The translations under genes and the position numbers were made by a program. From Trametes villosa (taxonomy: Eukaryota > Basidiomycota > Agaricomycetes > Polyporales > Polyporaceae): a stretch of DNA of 64,000 bases. The DNA lies in assembly GCA_002964805.2 (NCBI GenBank), contig PUDQ02000016.1, positions 868,001-932,000 on the forward strand, written 5' to 3'. The notes under the pieces were generated by a model. The model was given only the letters and a program-made list of their open reading frames with translations, was not told the DNA's origin and did no database searches. Shown in pieces: positions 11,738 to 22,144 of this stretch (its first letter is position 1; each line of letters begins with the position of its first letter).

Positions 11738-12534
11738 AACTACAGTGAAGAGCGACAATGAAACTGAGCTTGCAAAGTATGCCTTGACTGTATGATGTGT
11801 GGCGATGGCGGGAGTGCGCGGGCGCAAACGACGACCACGCGGGCAACCTGGGGTATGGGGTTCGGCCGCTTAGGCGCCGGGCGCCACAACTAGCGCACCG
11901 CGGCCGCGGCGCGGCGGCTGTTGCTTTCTTTCTCTCACCACCACCATCGACACGAGATACTCTGCAATACACACGCCTCGTCGCGTTGCGCTCGACGTAC
12001 TGGAGCCATCGTCTGTCGATCTGGGATCGTGTCGCGCCCGAGTTTGCCACTCGACCTTGGGACTCAGGGAGATCCGACTCATGTCCAGCTGACAGGACCT
12101 CATGTATGCAGGGTAAGCACGGTGTGAGTAGACTCCCACTTGGACCCACAAAGTAACGACAACGTACTGATAGTTTCTTCGCAGGTGATCGCTACTCTAG
12201 CTCGTTCTCGCCTTTTCCCAACCTGAGCACGCGCAACACCGCCATACTGCTTCCACAGGCAGGGGCATCTCGATGCTCAACGCGCGTACAACTCGCTGCT
12301 TTGTTATGCCGGTGTTTCTGTGGCACCAAACCAGTGTACGAGCTGCGGGATCGCACGGCCCGTTATCTGTCATAGATGTATCCGGAATCTGAGGTCTCCT
12401 CTCAGCGCAAACCTTGGTGCTGAACGCGGGCAGCAGAGGATCTGCGGACGCACGCCCGATCTTCAGTATAAATGTGACGGTTTCTCTGGTACCATCACTC
12501 TTTCGACGCCTACCGCCCCGCGCTCTCTGTAACT
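11738..12534. other. Gene-free stretch
   Basis: Region between the FAD oxidoreductase and the DUF6533 fragment. Only short motif-free frames are seen. The right end should hold the former DUF6533 promoter. Confidence 0.45.
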
Positions 12535-12914
12535 ATGTCCGCTGCCGCAGCAGATCCTGGTATCGTTTCGATACTGTCTCCTTTGTGAGTCCTGTCGTCA
12601 CACCTCAGACGGTACCGTGGACTGACACTCTTTCCCCGCACCAAGGTCGTCGTAGTTCGCTCTCAGATAGGGGTAGTAGGTAAGCCCCACCGTCTCAATC
12701 TCGCGGCAACATTGCGCTAAGCGTACTCTCCCTCAGCGCTGCTCGTATACGAGTACGCGATCACGTTCGATCAAGAGGTTGAGCTCTTCTGGAGACGCCG
12801 GAAAACCGGCGCGACCTGGCTCTTCTTCGGCACGCGCTACCTCGCGCTTCTAACGTTCAGTATTCTCGGGGCTGCGACGTTTTCCCCCATGTCCAGCCGC
12901 GTAAGATCCTAGGC
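12535..12914 (+). pseudogene. DUF6533 membrane protein gene, 5' fragment
   Basis: An ATG at 12535 opens MSAAAADPGIVSILSPL; a later exon reads ALLVYEYAITFDQEVELFWR then TGATWLFFGTRYLALLTF, the hallmark of DUF6533 proteins (a first transmembrane helix with YEY then TFDQE then FW then RY). The junction between exon 1 and the next open piece runs into an in-frame stop with every splice choice I tried. The reading ends at about 12914, where the right duplicated copy begins, and the remaining helices of this seven-helix-like family are not found. It appears to be a gene cut by the duplication. Function of the family is unknown. Confidence 0.65.
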
Positions 12915-12949
12915 ACTCCAGAGGCAGCTAGAGCTCTGCGTTACTGCCG

Positions 12950-13276
12950 GCATAAGGCTCTGGATCTCGCAAGTTTCCCAGGTACGTTCGCCCGCTTCAT
13001 GCGCCCCTGCTTGGTCTTGTATGCCGCCCGTGTTGATACATTTACCCCCATTATCCGCAAGCGTTCCGTCTTGGACGTTACGCGTCTTCTGCTCGGCGAC
13101 CTCGTTCTCGAGTCCCAAACCAAGACGTTGGCCTTCTTCTCCCCCGCTGTGCGCTCCGTGCTCATCGCAATTTCCTCGTCCGCAGGTCGGGGCCAAGGGA
13201 CTACTGAACTATGGAAGTCTAGACTCTTAGGCATCTATCCTGGGCTTCGCAGTCGCTTCCTGAGTTCCTCGTCATA
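12950..13276 (+). other. Conserved open frame in right duplicate
   Basis: Counterpart of the frame at 6249-6641, with GDLVLESQTKTLAFFS and a stop TAA at 13274-13276. Indels relative to the left copy are 18 and 9 nt. No domain recognised. Confidence 0.3.
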
Positions 13277-15005
13277 ACAACGACGCAGTAGGACGAGTCT
13301 GGGTGCAAATCCTGTCATGCTCCTCACCCGAATCTTCAGGCTATTCACGCGGTGCTACGGCACCTTTGTCTGTAGTATGGACGAGCCATCTGTACGGCGG
13401 TGGCGGATCCGAACATGTTTCTGGACGATGCAGCGCTCTTTTCAGCAAGCCTGGCACTCGCTGCACAGGCGGTTATCGGCTGCCTTGTTTTCACCACAAG
13501 GAGCTCAAACCAAGTCGTGTCGGACGTACCCACATGACTGTCGCTGAATAGGTCGTCGTCTACCGCCTCAGGGCAACTTCAGCATAACCAAGCTCGTCAT
13601 CGCTGGGTACTCTCCCGCCCCTCCCCACCACCTCTTCCTCTGTTCGGACGACGGACTTCGGTAGGGTAATCCTGCACGAGCTCTCAACATCGGGCCTCGG
13701 GGCGCGCGTCTGTGACGGACATCTGCTCTCGCTGATGTCTTTTGGCGTGCGTCCCACCGCGTCTATGATGGCGGCGGCGCCGACGTGCGCGCGATGGCGG
13801 GATGCAGGCTGCGTATCTGACCTTGCGGCGTCAAACAAGGTGCGTGCGCTTTTCCATTACTCGGGGAGAACGTGCCGTAGAGAGGAGTAGTGCTGATGAT
13901 GTATGGACAGGTGGAACGCGGCGGTGGCGTACACGAAACAGGCGTCGAAAATTAGCTTTGCGCGCGTAGCGCCGGCGCTAGTTAGGTTTGGCTACTTCAA
14001 TGTGCCGCGGTGTTGACGCATGGGATAGACGTCTGCTGCCTCCTCAAACCCGAGAGTCAGTGCAACATCGACTCGAATATTTACATACGCTGACCAAGTG
14101 TTCTCATCCTCCTGTGCGTTGTTCTAAGCCTATGAGCATCCACTAGGTTCACTATACGATGCTCTTCGTGTTCATACCTTCCGGTTTCATGGGCCGTGTA
14201 CTCGGTACCTCTAATTTCTCCTGCTCGCATGACCTCCCCAGAGCGCATTTCCACGTCCGGGCCTCCCTCTTGCACACTGGTCCACCCCGATTCTCCGAAC
14301 CCACTTCGCGATGTTTTCCTGCGTTGACGGGGCCAGTCTTTTGTTTGTAGCGGGCTTCCGTCGGCATATGCATTGGAGCGGCGTAGGCGTAAGAGCGCGG
14401 AGAGATGGTGAGGGCTGCCACTGACCAGCTTTTCGGCGCAAAACGTTCTCAGACGGGGTATCTGGATAGAAGCGCGAGCCGTCATCAGTGTCGAACCTTG
14501 GGCGACACCCGTTCGCTGAGGGAGAGCGTGGTGTGGCGCCGCATTGGACGCAAGGTAGTTCGGGCTCTGAGATCTGAACCCGAGCTCGAGCTATCACCGG
14601 GGCCGATTGGCATGCACTGCTCCGCAACTCGTCTGCCTCCGGCTCTACTGCCAATAGGAGAGGACAACTAGTTGTTGTGATCCTTGCGTTCGCGTCTTGT
14701 CGTGGATCATCTACTCACCGCCTCTCGCATTTAGGCATCGCGGTGTCTACTTGAATTCCGCGTCAAGCTGTTCGGTGCGTCGAACTTTGTCGTTTCATAC
14801 CCCGGCGCTTCCTATATTGACTTTCGATACCATTCATCCCGCAGCGCTCGCCTCCCCGACGGTCACTTCCGCCCGTGGTAGGGGGTTGTCATGAGGGGCA
14901 ACACTCCCACTACGATGTATAAGTAGGAAACGTCGTACAGCCCTGGCACGCCGTACCAGATCCGATCTCCCTTCTGGATCCAACTACCCTGCCAGTCGTA
15001 CAGCT
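13277..15005. other. Non-coding part of right duplicate and DUF6534 promoter
   Basis: No coding exon can be supported. The last 300 bases (about 14700-15005) are the best conserved piece against R1 (7730-8040) and lead directly into the ATG of the DUF6534 gene, so they are the likely promoter and leader. Confidence 0.5.
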
Positions 15006-17271
15006 ATGTCCGCCGCCGCCCCAGCACTACCACCGATCTCCGTGATCGACAATACCCTGGGCTCTCTTCTCATCGGGAGCATGATCGCTGCGATGTGAGT
15101 GTCGTCCGGCTCACGACTTGTCTCCTCGCTGACAGAGGTGACTTGGCAGATTGTATGGCATAACGTTATGCCAGACATTCCGGTACTACAGGTTATACCC
15201 TAAGGACCATATTTTTGTCCGAATCCTCGTGAGTATCCCGTTCGGCGGCTCAATAGTAGGGTTTGCTGACGATCCGGCCCGGTCGTAAGGTTCCGGCTCT
15301 CTTGTACGATGCCGCCGCCGCTCTACGAGGGGAACTACTCACTGTCGATGCAGCATATTGGAAACATTTCATACGTTCTGCACTCTAGACTCCTGGTGAG
15401 CTGTTGCATGGCAAGTTCTACATTCGTTACTGATACCTATGACTGTTACCCTCTAGCTACTTCTACATGGTCACCGACTACTTGAATCCGACCGCCTTGC
15501 TTCGCTTTCACCCGTAAGCCTGCTGCACACGCCTTCCGTACTCGCACATGCGTGATTGACTCCGGCGGACGTTGTACAGCACAGCCAAGGTGCGGCGTTA
15601 TGTCTTCGGGGTACCCCTACATGTGCTCATCGTCTGTGCTGAACAGCTGACGATACCTATCACTGTGCGTACATGACCCGTACTGGATCTCCGAGACTCA
15701 AATGTCTCAACAGGGAGTGACAACCGTCCTCTGTCAAATGTGCGTACTTCTAGCCTCGCACGTTCCGTCACAAGCTGATCACAGACTTCTCAACCTTTAG
15801 CTTCTATGCACGTCGCGTGTACCTCTGTGAGCGCGACGCTCTCGGCCACATAACTGCGTCTCATACTAATGGTCGTGGAAGTCGGCTCGCTACGCCTACG
15901 ATACATCGCCCTGGCGGTGAGTACCGGAATATTTACTCCCATCAGCTCGCTCTACCGCCTCCGCTCACTCATGCGATTTGCGATACGTTGCAGACCGTCT
16001 TCATCACTGGGAAAATGGGTACGTACTCGCACATTTCCAGGCCCCTCCGGCAAATCATCGAGCATCATAGCGCTAACGGCGCGACTTCTCAGCTTTTTGC
16101 ATAGGTACGCGGCCGCCCGGCTTGACTCCGCTTTGACTGACAGACCTCGTCGTTAGCGGCTACTGTGAAAGTGTAAGCACGCTCATAACCAGTTCGTTCG
16201 AGGACGCTGACCGTCGCATCCCCCAACAGATTTGGCTCGCCATGGGTTGCGACCGTAGAACAATATAGCGTAAGGACCCAAGCTCCAGCTACGCCCTTGG
16301 CCGTGCGCTCTTATCACTCGAACATCGCAGTGGTTGATCTCCGCCTCCTTCGGATGTACCGTCGTCGTCGACATCCTGCTAACGGGCAAGCTCATCTATC
16401 TATTGCTTCGCAGTCGCACCGGATTCAAAAGGTAAGCGCATGTTCACGATGAATCGACCCGTATCCAGAGCTCAATTCATCTTCCAGGACGGACGATATG
16501 GTCGGGGTTCTGGTTCTCTATACGCTGAACACAGGTACGCCCCTAGGCGTCGAGGCTCGAAGCCCACAGCCCCTGTCGTTACGGATCGCTGATGGCATTG
16601 CAGGTCTGGTCACTTGCGTTGTTGGAATCATTGTATTCATACTGGTAAGCAATATTCTCCATCGCTCCTCACCATGTCCGAACATTTTAAACGTCGGCTT
16701 GTCCTCAGGCAATCGCGAAACCTTATAATCTGACGTGGGCGTCGGTGAGCTTCATCAGCAACAAGCGTGAGTTGCACCACCGTAATGCACATCCCATTAC
16801 TCACTGTCGACACCATTAGTCTATGCCAACGCGGTCTTGGTGGTGTGAGTTCCGCCCTCGGCGTGGAGGTATATCAAGAGAACACTAACCATGCACATCA
16901 ATCGATGCTAGGCTAAACTCGCGCTCATCCCTGAACTCTCGCATGTTCGAGGGGTCCGAACTCGAGACGGTCGGCGCACAGCTGCAGTGGCGAACACCTA
17001 CTGAGCTCAGCTCCCCGCTACCGCAGGTGAGTGACGTTGTTCTGCACGCTGTCCCAAGTACTCATAGAACGGGCATGCGTTCGTGTCACTATTTTAGATC
17101 ACTGTGCCTCTCCCCGTCATGTCAGGCCCGGTTCGCATCTTCGCACAGTCGACGGCGGACCGCAGGCCGGGACTGAACGACGGATCGCGCTCACGATCTG
17201 CTGCGGGCAGTTGGGGCGACTTCCGAGGCGACGGACGAAAAAGAACGCCTCTGGCCATATCCACGGTCTAG
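15006..17271 (+). CDS. DUF6534 multi-pass membrane protein
   Basis: Uncharacterised integral membrane protein of a family heavily expanded in Agaricomycetes. About ten short exons can be traced: MSAAAPALPPISVIDNTLGS; LYGITLCQTFRYYRLYPKDH; ILETFHTFCTLDS; YFYMVTDYLNPTALLRFHP (from 15457); a piece with FYARRVYL near 15803; SFGCTVVVDILLTGKLIYLL then RSRTGFKR ending near 16431; TDDMVGVLVLYTLNTG (16493 on); LVTCVVGIIVFIL; AIAKPYNLTWASVSFISNK; YANAVLVVLNSRSSLNSR; and a hydrophilic tail ending at TAG 17269-17271. The order of helices and the terminal N-S-L-N-x-R block agree with the family, whose members have about seven helices. Exons between 15510 and 16330 are uncertain. It is the complete counterpart of the fragment at 8043. 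Function unknown. Confidence 0.75.
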
Positions 17272-17548
17272 GAGAGCGACCAACACCTTCGTGTCGCCAA
17301 TGCGTGAAACGTCTCGTGACACGCATTCAGGCGGATGTTATCGTGTGTTACTTTGATGTAGACCCGGCACGTACGAGCTCGAAGTCGGCCATGTTCATGC
17401 CAACCACAAGTAAAGGGCGAGCAATAACACTGTACACCGTTCACCTCCATTGTCCGACGTAGTATACACGTGATGAAAGCATCGCCAGGGATTTCTTGTG
17501 TGTGTATGAACAACTAGCTGCAGGCGATAGCGTTTCTAAGCTGGGCTG
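17272..17548. other. Short intergenic region between convergent genes
   Basis: Contains the 3' flanks of DUF6534 (plus) and FB2 (minus). Nothing recognised. Confidence 0.5.
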
Positions 17549-18828
17549 TCAACGGTTACGCCTCTTGGACCGGCGAACAGGGGCGCTATTGTCCTGGATG
17601 GTGGGGATGAAGATAGGAGCGCCGTCGCGGAGGTCCCCATCGTAGTAGAAATGGCTGATATGGCTAATGCGTGGTTTCAATTAGCAAGACAGCTTGAGGA
17701 GAAGTATGTGTGCAATTCATGTACGTACCACTCGGCAAGCACATCGCGTAACGTGCGAAACCGGCGAAATGCGTCGTTGTCGTTGACCAGGTTCCCGGTA
17801 GGATAGGCGCAGCTCAGAATATCTAGGAGTTCATACCGATCGCGGTCGCAGAGACGAACGTCTAGACTAGAAGTGAGGATGGATTAGTGTGGCGCAAAAA
17901 ATTGCTGGAGCTGTATAGGCACTCAAGGTATATCGAGGTCACGACGTCAAGAACGGTCACCCCGGTCTGCCGCTTGATCCTTTCTCTGCTGAATGCCTGC
18001 CTGCCTAGGCTTCCAAGGCAGAACCTGTTCACAGGGAGGTCCGTCGCGAAGCTCCGCTGCACGAGCGGGTGGTCGCGCAGGAAAACACTTCCGGCGTACG
18101 CGCGCTCTTCGTCCGTCCGCTGAGAAAGCTGAGCATCCTCGCGGACGCCGTAGTACCAGTCCGACCTTTGGGTACGGAAGGCCAGATGGAGCAGAACACG
18201 ATGGAAAGCAAGGTCCGGGGGGTCGTAGTCCTCATCTTCCTGGTCGTTCTCACCGCCAGCGTCCATGTCGACGTCCGTATCGTTGTCGCTAACATCCGGA
18301 TCCGACTCGGTGTCCGAGTCTGAGTCGAAGTCCGAATCGGAGTCCCAGCCGTCGTAATCTTCGTCTATTCAGTCAGAGAAGACAGTGAGTGGCTTGAGGC
18401 GGTCCTCTGCATGCACCATGCGTCCACCTGTAGCCGAATGTTGGTCAGGAGTGGAATGTTTTGGCAGTAAGTAGCCAGTCGGGCTCACGGTTATAGTCGA
18501 GTAGGGCCTCCCCACATTGAGGATGCTGGCAGAAGCCGTCCTTTTCGATGACTTCCAGAGCAATGTTGCGCCAGCAATGAGGGGCCTTGAGGACATCCAC
18601 TCCGATCGCGCCGATGCCGCTGTGCCAGCATACGCGTCGCCAGAACTTGTCGGCGTTCTGCTCCGTATCATATATCGCGGCGATCTGGTGATGCGCACGG
18701 TAGAAACAGACGTGCGTGCGAATGTCGCCGAGGGGAATGCTGTGCCTGATGAGCAGGAAGATCTCAAGCGGGAGCTGAGGCTGGAGAGGCGTTTTGGGGA
18801 CCAAGGGAAGCGGCGGTTCGGTTAACAT
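17549..18828 (-). pseudogene. F-box-like family member FB2 with premature stop
   Basis: Close relative of FB3 and FB4. Exon 1 (from 18828) reads PLEIFLLIRHSIPLGDIRTH, VCFYRAHHQIAAIYD, FWRRVCWHSGIG, then the Cys motif DGFCQHPQCGEALL. Exon 2 begins RMVHAEDRLKPLTVFSD and then meets TGA at 18369-18371, exactly where FB3 and FB4 have a Trp codon (FSDW and FSNW). After the stop the frame stays open and family-like: an acidic linker, DPPDLAFHRVLLHLAFRTQR, HPLVQRSFATDLPVNRFCLG, TGVTVLDVVTSIYLD, then LLDILSCAYPTGNLVNDND and the last exon HISHFYYDGDLRDGAPIFIP ending at 17549. So one base change gives a product of about 130 residues with the N-terminal domain only. Its promoter block is intact. It may be a recent pseudogene, a functional short form, or contain a sequence error. 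Confidence 0.8.
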
Positions 18829-19574
18829 AGTGGCAGAGCGAGCCCGTAATCCAAGGTGCCGTCAATAAGAAGGGATACGAGCACTAGTGTAGCCAGTAGC
18901 AGCAGGTTGTGGTCCGAAGGCAAAGCAAGAGGCCGCAGGAATTTTGCGAGACGCGTGCAAACAGCTGGTCAGGTGACCGTATCATCGCAGGCTCGCGTGT
19001 CTCCACTGCCAGTCCGCCGCCGCGACGCAGTCCGCAGTGCGCTACACCACCTTGCGCGATTCATATTTGGAGAGCCTTTGCATATGTAACGAGGCTCAAA
19101 GGTCTGGATGAGCCGTCATCTACGGTGCGTACGCCTGACTCTCCGAATCAGAGTACGCAGCGAAACGAGTACTACTGTCAGCGCGGCAGCCAGTGACTTT
19201 GCGGATAGCGCAGTTCACGTTGACTGGCTGCCACGCCGACATGCCCTGCACCTCTTCGCTGCCATTCGCAGAGGCGAATTCTGCGACTCGTTCAAGGGCC
19301 AAAAAAGCAGTACACGGTTGTCAGGCCTCGTCGAACACTGGCGTTGCGCCAGGTTGCATTTCCGCGCGGACGTGTGGCGGGTGCGCGCGACGAGGGGCTG
19401 GCACCAGAACACGAGCGCAAAGACAGTTGTAGGCGATGCAGGACACATTAATGCCCGCGGACTTAGGAACTGTGAGCCTTGAGAGTGGTTGTATGCACTG
19501 ATCTAGTAGGGGCGACTGATTTTGTTTAACGGTGAGCGAGTTGGTAAACGGCAACACACTTGGCGTTGACTGAT
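18829..19574. other. FB2 promoter and FB2-FB3 spacer
   Basis: Holds the FB2 upstream block (ACGCGT at 18951-18956, conserved element at 18967-18985) and the FB3 3' flank. No coding exon. Confidence 0.55.
18951..18985 (-). promoter_or_regulatory. Conserved upstream block of FB2
   Basis: Plus-strand sequence includes ACGCGT (18951-18956) and GGTCAGGTGACCGTATCAT (18967-18985), about 140 bases before the FB2 start. The second element recurs upstream of FB3 and FB4 with few changes, whereas the surrounding sequence has diverged. Confidence 0.6.
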
Positions 19575-20789
19575 CTAGTTCTCTTCGATGGAGGGAACGA
19601 AGACAGGCGCACCATCGCGGAGGTCCCCCGTGTAGTAGAAATCGCCGAAGTGGCTAATGCCGGTTCGCAATCAGTCAGGGCGCACTACGAGAAGCACGAC
19701 TGCGATATATTGTACGTACGAGTCGGCGAGCACACTGCGAAAAGTCCGCATTTGATCGTCGTCCTCATTGACGCGACTGGGGAAAAAGCCGTAGCTGATG
19801 ACGTCTAGAAGCTCCTCCCGATCGCGCCTGGAGAGACGAACCTCGAGGCTGAGATTTGAACCGGATCAGCATGGTACGTGCAACTGTTGGCACCTCGAAC
19901 GTACTCGAGGTAAATCGAGGCCGCGACGTCAATTACAGTGACCCCATTCCGCCGCTTGATCCTTTCCCTGCTGAATGCCTGCTTGCCCAGATTGCCGAGG
20001 CAGAACCTGTTCACGGGAAGGTCCGTCGCGAAGCTTCGCTGCACGAGCGGGTGGTCGCGCAGTAATACACTTCCGGCGTACGCGCGCTCTTCGTCTGTCT
20101 GCGCGCCGAGCTGAGCGTCGTCGCATACGCCGTAGTACCATCCGGACGGCTTGGAGCGGAATGCGAGGCGAAGAAGGACGCGGTGGATTTCGAGCTCGGG
20201 AGGTTCGTATTCTTCGCTATCTTCGCCGTCCTGATTTGCGGTGCGCGTGTCGACGTCGCCCAGATTGTCATTGTCGCCCGCATTCGAATCCGAGTCCGAG
20301 TCGGAAGCCGAGCCATCATGAGCCTCGTCTCTCCAATCGGAGAAGATGGCGAGTGGCTCGAGCCGCTCCTCTGCTTGCGCCATGCGTTGACCTGTGTAGG
20401 GATCAATATGTTGCGGAGAACAGTCCAATAATCCACCAGTCGTACTCACGGTTATACTCTAGAAGCGCCTCTCCGCACTGTGGATGCTGGCAGAACCCAT
20501 CCTTCTTGATGACCTCTAGGGCGATGTTACGCCAGCAGCGTTCGTCTTCGAGATTATCCTTTCCTACCGCGCTAACGCCGCTATGCCAACATACACGCCG
20601 CCAGAAGACGTCGGCGTCGTTTTCCGAGTCGTACATAGCGGCGATCCGGAGATGCGTCCGGTAGAAGCAGATATGAGTGCGTATATCGTCAAGGGGAATA
20701 CTCTGTTTGATCAGTAAGAGGATATTAAACGGGAGCGAGGGTTGAAGCGGAATCTCGTCGCTCAGAGGGAAACATTGCTCAGTTGACAT
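19575..20789 (-). CDS. F-box-like family member FB3
   Basis: Intact copy of about 370 residues in four exons (start 20789, stop TAG 19575-19577). N-terminal F-box-like part: LPFNILLLIKQSIPLDDIRT, ICFYRTHLRIAAMYD, FWRRVCWHSG; then CWRNIALEVIKKDGFCQHPQ with CGEALLEYN at the exon end. Exon 2 reads QRMAQAEERLEPLAIFSDW, an acidic Ser/Asp linker (SASDSDSDSN and on), PPELEIHRVLLRLAFR, WYYGVCDDAQL, HPLVQRSFATDLPVNRFCLG and NGVTVIDVAASIYLD. Exon 3 carries LLDVISYGFFPSRV and MRTFRSVLADS; the last exon is HFGDFYYTGDLRDGAPVFVP ending EEN. The second half resembles DUF6699-type proteins in pattern; an F-box role in ubiquitination is inference. It is the best template for the B-type subfamily (FB2, FB3, FB4). 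Confidence 0.8.
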
Positions 20790-21028
20790 GGTTGGTGTGA
20801 GAAAACGGGTAGCCCGCAGTCGGCACCGCAGGTATGCAAGCGTAGAGAGAGCTCAGTATGAGGAGCGGTAGATCATGGTCCGAGGCCAAGGCAAGGACTC
20901 CGGGCAGGCGCGTATTGAGTCCGTATCCCACGGAGACGCGCGCAGGCACCTGGTCAGGTGGTCGTATTATAGCGACAAACTTCAACGCCAACTTCGCACA
21001 ACGTCAAATATACTACTGCACGGCGCCC
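20790..21028. other. FB3 promoter
   Basis: Upstream region of FB3, sharing with FB2 and FB4 the block GGTCAGGTGGTCGTATTAT at 20952-20970. Confidence 0.55.
20952..20970 (-). promoter_or_regulatory. Conserved upstream element of FB3
   Basis: GGTCAGGTGGTCGTATTAT on the plus strand, about 163 bases before the FB3 start. Differs from the FB2 and FB4 versions at only a few positions. Confidence 0.6.
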
Positions 21029-21398
21029 TCAGCGGCTAGTGTAGATGTGCCAAGCACCCGAGTGAGGTGAGTCCAGGTTCTTGTTGCCCTCCTTGAAGCT
21101 GACCGTGAAGTGCTCCGGCTCGTTGGGATCGGTCCCTCCAGTATGCGCGACCTTTCTGCAACAACAGTAATTTCCTCGTGAGCCTGACACCGGCGCGGCG
21201 CGTGCCAAGACGTCCGTCAACTGACCTGATTGTGGCCTTGGTCGCGTACTCGAGCTCCGGCTGCTCCTGCTGGAACTGCTTGACCATATCCTCCGCCCAC
21301 TTGCGAGGGTCCTGGCCGCTGAAATCCTCCGGTTTCAACTGAGCGACCTGCTCATCCGCCTTGGCGGTCCAAGTGACTTTGAGGTTGCCGTCGGACAT
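21029..21398 (-). CDS. Small conserved protein of unknown function
   Basis: About 100 residues in two exons split near 21230 by an intron of about 68 nt (donor GTCAGT). The first exon reads MSDGNLKVTWTAKADEQVAQ, FSGQDPRKWAEDMVKQFQQE and LEYATKATI; the second gives KVAHTGGTDPNEPEHFTVSF and ends GAWHIYTSR. An in-frame ATG at 21440 would add 14 residues; I prefer 21398 because the extension lacks character. It has no signal peptide, helix or metal motif that I can name. I recognise the general pattern from unnamed Agaricomycete proteins but know no function. It sits alone inside the F-box-like array and is unrelated to it. Confidence 0.65.
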
Positions 21399-22144
21399 AC
21401 TGGGCTGTACGCTCGTCAGCATAGGAGTACTGGGGCCCATTGGGTATAATGACTGACGTACGTTTGGGTGAGTTGCTCAGTGGGTAGTGCGTTGCTCGTC
21501 TGGTCGTCCATGGACTGTCTCTGCGTAGCTTTTAAACGAGTTCAATAGCCAAGGCGCCACATAGGCATGCGACACGGTTCGGCGCAACTCGAAAGCTTGG
21601 CGACCGTCCAGAATGCCCGACGTCAGACAACACGGACGAGGGAATGTCAAGACCGCCCAAAGCGGCAGGGTTGAAGCTATCCTCATAGCCCGGCGCCGCA
21701 CGCCACTGCTGCATCGTGGGATAACGCCGCCTACCTTCTCTCAAGGGCTCGGTCTGACTACGCCTTCGCTGTCTGGAGCGGCGTTGCCGGGGGCAGGAGG
21801 AGGGAGGCGTTCGGGATTATGGTATGCAGTCGTGTGTTTACCCCGGTGTTGCAACCGAGTGGTCACGAAGTTCGCCACGCCGCGAAATGGAGGCGTACGC
21901 TGCAGCCTGAGGGTGCGGGACAACTTGATTAGCATAAGATAGGATTACTATAGACACCCAGCCTCATTGGCCTTCCGTAGCACCGGTCGAACTCGGAGGC
22001 AGATCCAAGCTACACACAGCAGGACGTCTCAAGGACGTCCTGGCGATCCTCGATAGCCTTCGACGGAAACACAGTACTGTGAGGGAGGTCTCGTCGTGGG
22101 CAAACGGGCAGCATGAGCAACACCACCGGAAGAAACGCTGGCAC
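21399..22144. other. Gene-free stretch
   Basis: Upstream region of the small gene and 3' flank of FB4. No coding exon or repeat recognised. Confidence 0.45.

Larger units (their letters stand above)
12915..15454 (+). repeat. Segmental duplication, right copy (R2)
   Basis: Direct repeat of 6251-8488, separated by about 6.7 kb. It continues without a break into the complete DUF6534 gene, so R2 is more likely the source or at least the more complete copy. Its left edge abuts the truncated DUF6533 exon. It carries extra sequence near 14020-14400 that is absent from R1. Confidence 0.85.

Noticed and set aside
6251..15454. R1 and R2 as long terminal repeats of a retrotransposon
   Set aside because: The interval holds host-type genes rather than gag or pol; the copies contain gene exons; no TG...CA ends or primer-binding site seen.
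18369..18371. Selenocysteine or programmed readthrough at the FB2 TGA
   Set aside because: Fungi lack selenocysteine insertion as far as known, and the relatives have Trp here, so a plain nonsense change or error is simpler.
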